This document shows, piece after piece, positions 1 through 6,160 of a stretch of DNA of 8,321 bases. The stretch lies in contig JAJYHU010000244.1 of NCBI GenBank assembly GCA_021784615.1, forward strand, positions 1 to 8,321, read 5' to 3'. The DNA comes from Acidobacteriota bacterium. GTDB lineage: Bacteria; Acidobacteriota; Terriglobia; UBA7540. A model generated the notes under the pieces. It ran no database searches. It was not told the origin of the DNA and saw only the letters and a list, made by a program, of their open reading frames with translations. Numbering within the stretch: the first letter of the stretch is position 1; every line of letters starts with the position of its first letter. Position numbers and translations under genes: made by a program.

Positions 1-5
1 AAAGC

Positions 6-35
6 CCACGGTCATCAGGAAAACACTGACCGTGG
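6..35. repeat. Perfect 9-bp inverted repeat (hairpin)
   Basis: CCACGGTCA at 6-14 is the exact reverse complement of TGACCGTGG at 27-35, with a 12-base loop. No T-run follows on either strand, so it is not a convincing intrinsic terminator. It may be the 3' hairpin of a gene lying left of the window, or an operator or recombination-related repeat. The structure is seen directly; its role is unknown. Confidence 0.6.
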
Positions 36-125
36 CTACCGGCTTGGAAGGACAGTAGCAAGTAGCGCCTCATTGTCCAGAGATTCTGCGGGTTTTGACG
101 CATCGTATAGACGGACAACGTGGTG

Positions 126-148
126 TATAATGGCCACTGGAGTGACCA
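126..148 (+). promoter_or_regulatory. -10 box and palindromic operator over the antitoxin RBS
   Basis: A consensus TATAAT lies at 126-131; no good -35 element sits 16-18 bases upstream. Immediately downstream, TGGCCACT at 131-138 and AGTGACCA at 141-148 form a palindrome with 7 of 8 matching positions around a 2-base centre. The GGAG ribosome-binding site (139-142) of the antitoxin lies in that centre. Phd/YefM-type complexes are known to repress their own promoter by binding palindromes near the start, so this is a likely operator. A bound complex would block transcription, and the folded RNA could also hide the RBS. Confidence 0.55.
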
Positions 149-150
149 CA

Positions 151-426
151 ATGAAGATCAGTTCAGTTCGTGAGTTTCGTGACCATGCAACGGGCTTGCT
201 CCGGTCGAAGGACCCCGTGTTAGTGACGCGGAGGGGGAAACTGGCCGGGATTTTCTTCCCCAGCCCGGATGTCACACTTCCACTGGAGCTTAAACGCGAA
301 CTTTTCGGCATGCTGAGCCGCGCTATCGCCGTCCAAATCAAGCGGCGCGGCCTCCGTGAAGAAGAAGTGCTTGCCGACTTCGAGCGGTGGCGGAAGGAGC
401 GCCGTGCGCATCGTCGCCGACGCTAA
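151..426 (+). CDS. Phd/YefM-type antitoxin of a PIN toxin pair
   Basis: This 91-residue protein is the probable antitoxin of a type II toxin-antitoxin pair. It would neutralise the PIN toxin encoded next and repress the shared promoter. The N-terminus (residues 1-35, beginning MKISSVREFRDHATGLL) has the usual Phd/YefM pattern: a lysine/isoleucine strand, a helix ending before a short loop, then a VLVTRRGKLAGIF hairpin. The C-terminal half is helical and charged and ends in a very basic tail (RRAHRRRR), where the gene overlaps the toxin frame; toxin-binding segments usually lie in this region. I chose ATG151 because GGAG sits 8 bases upstream. An in-frame ATG at 130 would lie inside the -10 box. 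Length is typical of the family. Confidence 0.85.
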   Translation: MKISSVREFRDHATGLLRSKDPVLVTRRGKLAGIFFPSPDVTLPLELKRELFGMLSRAIAVQIKRRGLREEEVLADFERWRKERRAHRRRR

Positions 427-820
427 TGTTCTCCTCGCGGCGGTGTTGGGCGGCCGCGCGAGCTTGATCCTCGAAAGCCCCCAAGTCGAAGGAATTCTTA
501 CCGTCGGGCAAATCATCAACGAGGTCGAGGAGTATGCCATTCTTTTGGCGAGGAAGAAAGGCCTCGCTGAGGACTTGGTGCTCCTTGCGGTTGGGGCCTT
601 GCCGGTAACTATCATTGAGCAAACGGCTTACAAAGCAGCGATTCCCGAGGCAACGAAACGCATCGGCAAACGTGACCCGGACGATGTCGAACTCCTCGCC
701 CTGGCCATTGCTCTCAACCTCCCGGTTTGGTCCAATGATAAACACTTTAGGCGGACTGGCGTCGAGTGGCTTACGACGGAGGCACTTCTCAAGCGCCTGG
801 GCCTGATTGGCGGGTCGTAA
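404..820 (+). CDS. PIN-domain toxin, probable ribonuclease
   Basis: This is a probable type II toxin of the PIN superfamily, Mg-dependent RNases related to VapC. From GTG404 it is 138 residues. The acidic residues expected in the active site can be placed: D6 in the first strand (RIVADANVLLAAVLG), E40 or E43 in the helix INEVEEYA, D93/D94 in KRDPDDVELLALA, and D112 in WSNDKHF. The frame is also open from GTG356, but strand 1 of a PIN fold begins at 404 and AAGGAG (394-399) lies just upstream, so the shorter form is preferred. It overlaps the antitoxin gene by 23 bases in another frame, which fits co-translation. The RNA target cannot be inferred. Confidence 0.85.
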   Translation: MRIVADANVLLAAVLGGRASLILESPQVEGILTVGQIINEVEEYAILLARKKGLAEDLVLLAVGALPVTIIEQTAYKAAIPEATKRIGKRDPDDVELLALAIALNLPVWSNDKHFRRTGVEWLTTEALLKRLGLIGGS

Positions 821-828
821 GAGCATCC

Positions 829-1005
829 TCAGGATCGAAGGGCTTCGGCAACAGAGTCCGCGACCTCTCCGAGCATGGCGCGAACCTGCTTCTGCCACAC
901 GCGGGAGTTAACGCCGTGCGCGATCCGGCCTATGAAACCCAGCCGCTCGGCAATGTTGTTTCGGTTGGCACGAATATCTTGCTTACGGGTCCGGATATAG
1001 AGCAA
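829..1005 (-). CDS. Possible short ORF or gene tail, unrecognised
   Basis: A 58-codon frame starting at TTG1005 ends at TGA 829-831, converging on the PIN toxin stop with an 8-base gap. The translation looks protein-like: a charged start (IRTRKQDIRANRNNIAERLG) followed by an amphipathic stretch ending GEVADSVAEALRS, with third codon positions mostly G or C. An in-frame TGA lies a few codons upstream and there is no ATG start or clear RBS. It could be the 3' tail of a gene truncated by rearrangement, a small gene using TTG, or chance. I do not recognise the family. Confidence 0.3.
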   Translation of the reverse strand: MLYIRTRKQDIRANRNNIAERLGFIGRIAHGVNSRVWQKQVRAMLGEVADSVAEALRS

Positions 1006-1066
1006 GCAAGTAGCGCATCCTCAGAATGAGCCCAGAAAGGACTGTAAAGCCTTTCATTGGGGGTTA

Positions 1067-1141
1067 GGGAAACACATCTTTAGGGTGTATCCCAGCTTGC
1101 GGGAAACTTCCTTCTGGGGTATCCCCCACATCGCGGGAAAG
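1067..1141. repeat. 34-bp-period imperfect tandem repeat
   Basis: GGGAAA(C/G) recurs at 1067, 1101 and 1135, exactly 34 bases apart. The two complete units (1067-1100 and 1101-1134) match at 21 of 34 positions without gaps, and better if one base is shifted. Each unit carries a small GGG...TAT...CCC palindrome (1083-1093 and 1116-1126). AAAGCCTTT also occurs on both sides (1046-1054 and 1138-1146). The patch fills the space between the two toxin-antitoxin modules and stops just before the higB promoter. No function is known to me. Confidence 0.5.
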
Positions 1142-1151
1142 CCTTTAATGC

Positions 1152-1180
1152 TTGACATTTAACGTACAGCGTTATACCCT
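1152..1180 (+). promoter_or_regulatory. higBA promoter with palindromic operator
   Basis: A perfect -35 TTGACA lies at 1152-1157. The -10 is either TACCCT at 1175-1180 (17-base spacer) or TATACC at 1173-1178 (15-base spacer). Between them TAACG (1160-1164) and CGTTA (1170-1174) form a perfect inverted repeat with a 5-base centre, occupying the spacer and touching the -10. HigA antitoxins are known to bind such palindromes and repress their own operon, so this is the likely HigA operator. Transcription would start near 1185-1187, essentially at the higB start codon. Confidence 0.7.
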
Positions 1181-1186
1181 TACATA

Positions 1187-1465
1187 GTGATTAAATCGTT
1201 CCGCTCGAAACAGACGGAGCGCCTTTTTAACCGCGAGCGAGTGCGAGAGTTCCAGTCCATCGAGCGGATCGGGCTGAGGAAGCTGACCATGCTCGACGCA
1301 GCCAAGGAATTGCATGACTTGGCGGTGCCGCCCGGCAACCGACTCGAACCGCTGCGCGGAGACCGCGAGGGACAGCACAGCATTCGAATCAATGACCAGT
1401 GGCAGGTCTGTTTCGTCTGGCAGGATGGCGACGCCTACGAAGTTGAAATCACGGACTACCATTAA
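1187..1465 (+). CDS. higB: HigB-type toxin (RelE/ParE superfamily)
   Basis: This 92-residue protein is a HigB-family toxin. Family members are ribosome-associated mRNA endonucleases. The match runs over the whole length: the IKSFRSKQTERLF start, the PPGNRLEPLRGDREGQHSIR core, then INDQWQVCFVW and a final EVEITDYH, the usual C-terminal signature of the 'plasmid maintenance system killer' family. It starts with GTG1187; no Shine-Dalgarno sequence lies upstream and the predicted transcript begins at or within two bases of this codon, suggesting leaderless or near-leaderless translation. The toxin precedes its antitoxin, the normal HigBA order, with a 14-base gap to higA. Confidence 0.93.
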   Translation: MIKSFRSKQTERLFNRERVREFQSIERIGLRKLTMLDAAKELHDLAVPPGNRLEPLRGDREGQHSIRINDQWQVCFVWQDGDAYEVEITDYH

Positions 1466-1479
1466 AAGGGGCAAAGAAC

Positions 1480-1785
1480 ATGACTGCAAAGCTGAAGCCG
1501 GTTCATCCCGGAGAGATTCTCCGCGAAGAGTTTATGGAGCCGCTCGGCCTTAGCATGAACAGGCTGGCGCTTGATCTGCGCGTGCCGGTGACGCGGATTG
1601 CTGAGATTGTTCATGAGCGCCGGGCCATCACCACCGATACGGCGCTGCGTCTGGGCAGACTCTTCGGAACTTCCCCGGAATTTTGGCTCAACCTTCAGAC
1701 CCGCCACGATTTGGAGACCACGCGTGACAAGGAACAGACTAAGGTTGAGCGTGAAGTACAGCCGATCAAGTCTGCCGTGGCTTAA
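1480..1785 (+). CDS. higA: HigA-type antitoxin, XRE-family HTH
   Basis: This 101-residue protein is the antitoxin partner of HigB and the probable autorepressor. It opens with the HigA/VapI hallmark HPGEILREEFMEPLG, followed by an XRE-type helix-turn-helix around residues 24-60 (LSMNRLALDLRVPVTRIAEI, then a loop ending in ERRAITTDTALRLGRLFG). The characteristic SPEFWLNLQTRHDLE segment follows at about residues 64-79. A polar tail of about 20 residues (EQTKVEREVQPIKSAVA) completes it. AAGGGG at 1466-1471, 8 bases before ATG1480, is a strong RBS, in contrast to higB; this would favour excess antitoxin. Length is normal. Confidence 0.93.
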   Translation: MTAKLKPVHPGEILREEFMEPLGLSMNRLALDLRVPVTRIAEIVHERRAITTDTALRLGRLFGTSPEFWLNLQTRHDLETTRDKEQTKVEREVQPIKSAVA

Positions 1786-1815
1786 TAATCCTCAAGCGCT
1801 GCATGCGGCGAAGAT

Positions 1816-1917
1816 ATGGCGGGCTTGCAGACCTTCCAGCGCAGGCGAATTGCCGCAAAGTTACTTCACCGCTGGCGGGACCGTGTGCCGCTCCCGGACG
1901 TGCGCGAGCTTGCGTAA
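1816..1917 (+). CDS. Possible 33-residue ORF, unrecognised
   Basis: A short frame from ATG1816 to TAA1917 encodes a basic, helix-prone peptide (MAGLQTFQRRRIAAKLLHRW, then RDRVPLPDVRELA). It lies between higA and the convergent xis-like gene, ending 8 bases before the latter's stop. The frame is open back to a TAA at 1786-1788 just after higA, and there is no strong RBS. It may be a remnant of an island gene or chance; it resembles coding more than the other frames here. Confidence 0.2.
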   Translation: MAGLQTFQRRRIAAKLLHRWRDRVPLPDVRELA

Positions 1918-1925
1918 ATCCGCGC

Positions 1926-2164
1926 TCACTTGCCGGTGATTCCAGCCCGCTCCGCCACATCCTTGCCAAGCGCGGTGGCCAGGAAGCGATTCAGTTCGTC
2001 TTCACTGATATAGAGCTTCCTGAAGCCATACCAAATGGGGTGGAGCAAGCCCAGTTCGATGTATCGCCGAACAGTGCTTCTGGAAAGGCAAAGATAGCGT
2101 CCTACTTCGCGCAAAGTGTACAGGCGGGGTCCGGCTTATGTCCGGGGGATTTGGGTTGAATCAT
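1926..2164 (-). pseudogene. Excisionase-like HTH gene with one-base frameshift
   Basis: This encodes a small DNA-binding protein of the excisionase/MerR-like HTH type, probably the directionality factor or a regulator of the adjacent integrase. Downstream of the shift the frame reads RLYTLREVGRYLCLSRSTVR, then RYIELGLLHPIWYGFRKLYI and SEDELNRFLATAL, a standard winged-helix excisionase pattern, ending at TGA 1926-1928. That frame has no good start: a stop lies just upstream and the first usable codon (TTG2114) would cut into helix 1. A different frame starts at ATG2164-2162 with GGAG 8 bases upstream and gives MIQPKSPGHKPDP before running out of frame. Adding one base in the run of four G (2126-2129, plus strand) joins the two into a 79-residue protein. 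It is either a true frameshift, a programmed one, or a sequencing error. Confidence 0.75.
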
Positions 2165-2236
2165 GTCAACAACTCCGGTCTTCGGGCTGGCAATTGGGCT
2201 AACTGAAAGAAAAGAAATAGAGAAAGCCCGTAAGGT

Positions 2237-2266
2237 ATCGTATGGGCCTCTAGTTACAACTGTCAA
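2237..2266 (-). promoter_or_regulatory. Putative promoter of the excisionase-like gene
   Basis: On the minus strand a perfect TTGACA (plus-strand TGTCAA at 2261-2266) is followed after 18 bases by TACGAT (plus-strand ATCGTA at 2237-2242), which matches 4 of 6 positions of the -10 consensus. Transcription would start near 2230, giving a leader of about 65 bases to the ATG at 2164. It points away from the integrase, so this is a divergent control region. Confidence 0.45.
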
Positions 2267-2359
2267 CGCCTAAAGTACACTAACGGCTGCGAAAGGCCGA
2301 AACTCCCGCACTTCCCCCACTGGGTCAAGCCCCGGCGAGCTTGCGCACCAAAAATTAAA

Positions 2360-2434
2360 CTTACCCGGCAGTCTGGCCGTGCTAACTGTTTTGAGCTTGG
2401 GGTAAGATTGTGCGTGGTAACCTAGCTAGTTAGG
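2360..2434. promoter_or_regulatory. Candidate control sites upstream of the integrase operon
   Basis: The region between the divergent xis-like and int operons (2165-2448) holds no convincing gene. It contains an inverted repeat, CTTACCC at 2360-2366 and GGGTAAG at 2400-2406, and a second small one, CCTA at 2421-2424 and TAGG at 2431-2434, around the palindrome CTAGCTAG. A weak promoter is possible (TTGTGC 2408-2413, 17 bases, TAGGAT 2431-2436). These could be regulator or recombinase-accessory sites. The role is inferred from position only. Confidence 0.25.
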
Positions 2435-2448
2435 ATTATTGTTGACTC

Positions 2449-2615
2449 ATGAATATTCGGCCCAAGTGCAAAATTCACGGCATCCCGCTGGTTTGCTACT
2501 GTCCCGCGTGTCGCGGCTCGGCCACAAGCCCGCGCAAGGCGCAATCATCACGCGAGAATGGCAAGCTGGGCGGCAGGCCGCCGAAACGAAAATCGGAGGC
2601 GAAAGGGGAAAAGCA

Positions 2616-2619
<4 letters not shown>
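2449..2619 (+). CDS. Small Cys-rich putative zinc-binding protein coupled to int
   Basis: This 56-residue ORF overlaps the integrase start as ATGA (2616-2619), so its translation would feed directly into the integrase. It contains C7-x2-H10, then C16-x-C18-x2-C21, which could form one small zinc ribbon, followed by a basic tail with the segment SRENGKLGGRPPKRK. Tails with an NGxxGGRP core are known to me from short proteins of mobile elements, without an assigned function. ATG2449 has only a weak, distant AGGA upstream (2432-2435). The cysteine spacing and the abrupt end at the next gene's start argue that it is real, although the integrase frame is also open through this stretch. A role in integrase expression or DNA binding is inference. 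Confidence 0.65.
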
Positions 2620-3879
<1,260 letters not shown>

Positions 3880-4076
3880 AAAGCTTGATGAATCTGCGCG
3901 TCAACCGCTAACTCATAAGCGGGAATTGGCTGCGCCTAACGCCAACCCATGATGGCCTGGCTTCGATGCCGTCCGCGCCCGCGCCACAGAGGTCCAAGCC
4001 CGCCTTCCTTAATCTACTCGCAAAAGCGCGCCGCAGGCAATGCCAAGTAAAACCCGCGGTCTCCAGGCTTCCCAGC

Positions 4077-5570
4077 TTACTCAAGTTCCGGATGCGCTTT
4101 TGCCCAACGGTAGTATTGATCCAGATTGTAAAACGTCCGGTACTTGGTAAGCTGATGCCGGGTTTCGACCGGAACGCTGAAGTTCAGGCTCCAGGAATCT
4201 CCCACCTTGTGCATCCATTCCCTCAGCAGGCCCTCCATCTCACGCTGCACGGACCCGCTCTGGGAAGCAGTCGCGAGATTATCCATTTCAAACGGATCGT
4301 TCTTGAGGTCATAGAGCAACCAGGGACGGGACTCGATGCGCGCGTACAGATACTGATGGGTTCTTACGGCGCGCCATCCGTGCTCCAGGCCATTGTCGCC
4401 GCCAGGGCCAAAAATCTGGAAAAACGCCGATGCAGGCCCGCTCTCGCTTGAGCCCAGAACGACTTTGGATAAGTCCGTCCCCTGCATCCAGGCTGGAACC
4501 TCGATCCCGCACAGCGACAGCAGCGTGGGGGCGATATCCAAATGGGTGAAGAGAGCTTCTTTTTTCTGTCTTCCCGTCACCTGGCGAGGCCAGCGCAGAA
4601 TACCGGGCACGCGAATGGATTCTTCCCAGGGCAGGCGTTTCCAAATCTCTCCGTGCGAGCCGAGCATCTCGCCATGGTCCGATAGGAAAAATACGATGGT
4701 GTTTTCCTTAAGCCCCAGCAGCTCCAGCGCCTTCATGAGCTTGCCGACTTGATCGTCGATAGCGGTCATGGCGGCGTATTGGGCGGCCAGATCCTTTCTT
4801 CCTCCTCCTTGAACTCCTTTAACCCAGTTCGGACGCAGCTTCAGATCTTCCGGGTTGTACATTTTCAGGTACTGCGGAGGCATGACGAAAGGCCGGTGAG
4901 GAGCCCCAATGCTGACGGTCAAAAAGAAAGGCGTGTCCTGGGTCTCGTAAAGGAACTCAATGGCGAGATCCGTCCAAACCTCGGGCGTGTACTGGTGGAT
5001 GAGATGCGCCACGCCAGTATCGCGAAAGTACCAATTATAAAAATAATTGTGATTGCATTCATTGGCCGCCCAGAATTTGATTCCGTGCCGGCGCGGTCCG
5101 GGAGGAGTGAAGGCGGGAGCTTGCGGCCCGCCGTCCAGGTGCCACTTGCCGATCAGGCCCGTCCGGTATCCAGCCTGGTCAAACAAGGCATGCATCGTCG
5201 TCACGGATTCCCGCAAGCGGAGGTCGTTCACAAGCATTCCATTCCGGCTGGCGTACATGCCGCTATAGATGTTGGCGCGGGCGGGAGCGCATAAGGGAGT
5301 GTTTGCAAAAGTGTGCGGAAACAGAACGCCCTCTGAGGCAATCTGATCGATGTGAGGAGTCCGCACGTCAGCGTTGCCCGCGCATCCCAGGTCCTGGCCG
5401 CGCCAGCTATCCGGAAAGATCAGCAGGACGTTCGGCCGGGAGCCGGACGACGTCCCGCTCATCGTTGCGCCTTTTGCACCCTTCGCGAGAGCCAGCCCGG
5501 CAAGCGAGCCTGTTCCCGTCTTGAGGAATGCCCGGCGCGTTTGCTTTTTACCGTCAGAAAGATTCGCCAT
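4077..5570 (-). CDS. Tat-exported formylglycine sulfatase (arylsulfatase A family)
   Basis: This 497-residue hydrolase should cleave sulfate esters outside the cytoplasm; the substrate (for example sulfated polysaccharide) cannot be read from sequence. A Tat signal opens it: TRRAFLKTGTGSLAGLALAK at residues 11-30. The sulfatase fold follows from RPNVLLIFPDSW (45-56). C94-A-P-A-R98 is the CxPxR motif in which the cysteine becomes formylglycine. Other expected active-site residues are visible: D54, K142 and H144 in GKWHL, H225 in APHRPF, D298 and H299 in SDHGEMLGSHG, and K311. S55 stands where many members have Asp or Gln. ATG5570 is preferred over a longer frame to 5618 because GGAG lies 6 bases upstream and the Tat motif is then properly placed. 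No formylglycine-generating enzyme gene is in the window. The gene stands alone. Confidence 0.95.
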   Translation of the reverse strand: MANLSDGKKQTRRAFLKTGTGSLAGLALAKGAKGATMSGTSSGSRPNVLLIFPDSWRGQDLGCAGNADVRTPHIDQIASEGVLFPHTFANTPLCAPARANIYSGMYASRNGMLVNDLRLRESVTTMHALFDQAGYRTGLIGKWHLDGGPQAPAFTPPGPRRHGIKFWAANECNHNYFYNWYFRDTGVAHLIHQYTPEVWTDLAIEFLYETQDTPFFLTVSIGAPHRPFVMPPQYLKMYNPEDLKLRPNWVKGVQGGGRKDLAAQYAAMTAIDDQVGKLMKALELLGLKENTIVFFLSDHGEMLGSHGEIWKRLPWEESIRVPGILRWPRQVTGRQKKEALFTHLDIAPTLLSLCGIEVPAWMQGTDLSKVVLGSSESGPASAFFQIFGPGGDNGLEHGWRAVRTHQYLYARIESRPWLLYDLKNDPFEMDNLATASQSGSVQREMEGLLREWMHKVGDSWSLNFSVPVETRHQLTKYRTFYNLDQYYRWAKAHPELE

Positions 5571-5851
5571 CTGCCTCTCCTGCAGTTCAAGGTCGCCCGC
5601 AGCGGGTCTTGCCGCCATTGCATCTTAAACTGACACGACCCTCAGCAGTGTACCAGACCCGTTTCACCCTCGAATAAAAGAAATGCTTCTCAACAACACC
5701 ACGGCCGTAACGGTTCTTGTTGTCCGTTTCTTGGGGCCACGAATAAGACACAGCATGGCAGGCTGGACCCGGTCAAAAATTCATAAGCGATGCGGGACAA
5801 CCCATGACGGGGACCTCGTGCTAATCCAAAAACTTATTCAAGACGCTCTGA

Positions 5852-6130
5852 CCGAGCCCTCCCATCAATCTTCGTTGGGATTGCGCCGCTGCCCTTCAGC
5901 CAAACTGGTCCATCGCAGGCGGCACCGCCGCCGTTGTTTTCAACGCCGCAGGAAAACTGGTGGAACGCAACGGGAAAATCTATCTGGCGGAAAAATGGGA
6001 CGTGCCCGGCAACCACAGTGACGGAAACATTATCAAGGAGCAAGCCAGGAAGAACTCACACCCTCAGGCTAGACCATTTCGTGCAGAGTATTTTGCGGCC
6101 AAAAAGACAAGTGCCGCCTCTAAAATCTAG
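5852..6130 (+). pseudogene. Start-less coding-like remnant, unrecognised
   Basis: Between TGA 5849-5851 and TAG 6128-6130 the frame is open with a convincing protein-like translation in its middle (NWSIAGGTAAVVFNAAGKLV, then a segment with KIYLAEKWDVPGNHSDGN and IIKEQARKN), but it has no ATG, GTG or TTG start near a RBS. The reading becomes less protein-like toward both ends, and its stop falls inside the terminator hairpin of the opposite gene. It looks like an internal fragment of a decayed gene. I do not recognise the family, and the shadow frames on the other strand look poorer. The stretch 5619-5851 between it and the sulfatase start holds no gene I can support. Confidence 0.4.
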
Positions 6131-6139
6131 AGGCGGCAC
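6101..6139 (-). terminator. Intrinsic terminator of the DUF4382 gene
   Basis: GTGCCGCCTCTA (6111-6122) and TAGAGGCGGCAC (6128-6139) form a perfect 12-bp stem with a 5-base loop. On the minus strand the stem is followed by TTGTCTTTTT (plus-strand 6101-6110). It begins 21 bases past the stop of the minus-strand DUF4382 gene, which fixes its direction. Confidence 0.85.
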
Positions 6140-6160
6140 GTTGATTCAGGTCAAGTTGCT

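Noticed and set aside
881..889. CGAACCTGC matching the tRNA T-arm (3822-3830), considered as a second att site
   Set aside because: Only 9 bases match and the flanks do not; this is expected by chance.
1067..1141. Possible CRISPR array
   Set aside because: The units are divergent, only two to three copies exist, and the repeat fills the whole 34-base period with no spacers; no cas genes are present.
2163..2273. 36-codon plus-strand ORF in the xis-int spacer
   Set aside because: It has no properly spaced RBS and overlaps the start and leader of the xis-like gene; the composition is not convincingly coding.
2439..2615. N-terminal extension of the integrase frame back to TTG2439
   Set aside because: The ATG at 2616 has AAGGGG at the right distance and begins a normal integrase N-terminus; the upstream stretch is better explained by the overlapping Cys-rich ORF.
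4749..5294. 181-codon plus-strand ORF opposite the sulfatase
   Set aside because: It is antisense to a well-supported gene, and its translation shows no domain pattern.
5834..6043. 69-codon minus-strand ORF between sulfatase and lipoprotein genes
   Set aside because: No RBS is present, and the plus-strand frame over the same bases is more protein-like.
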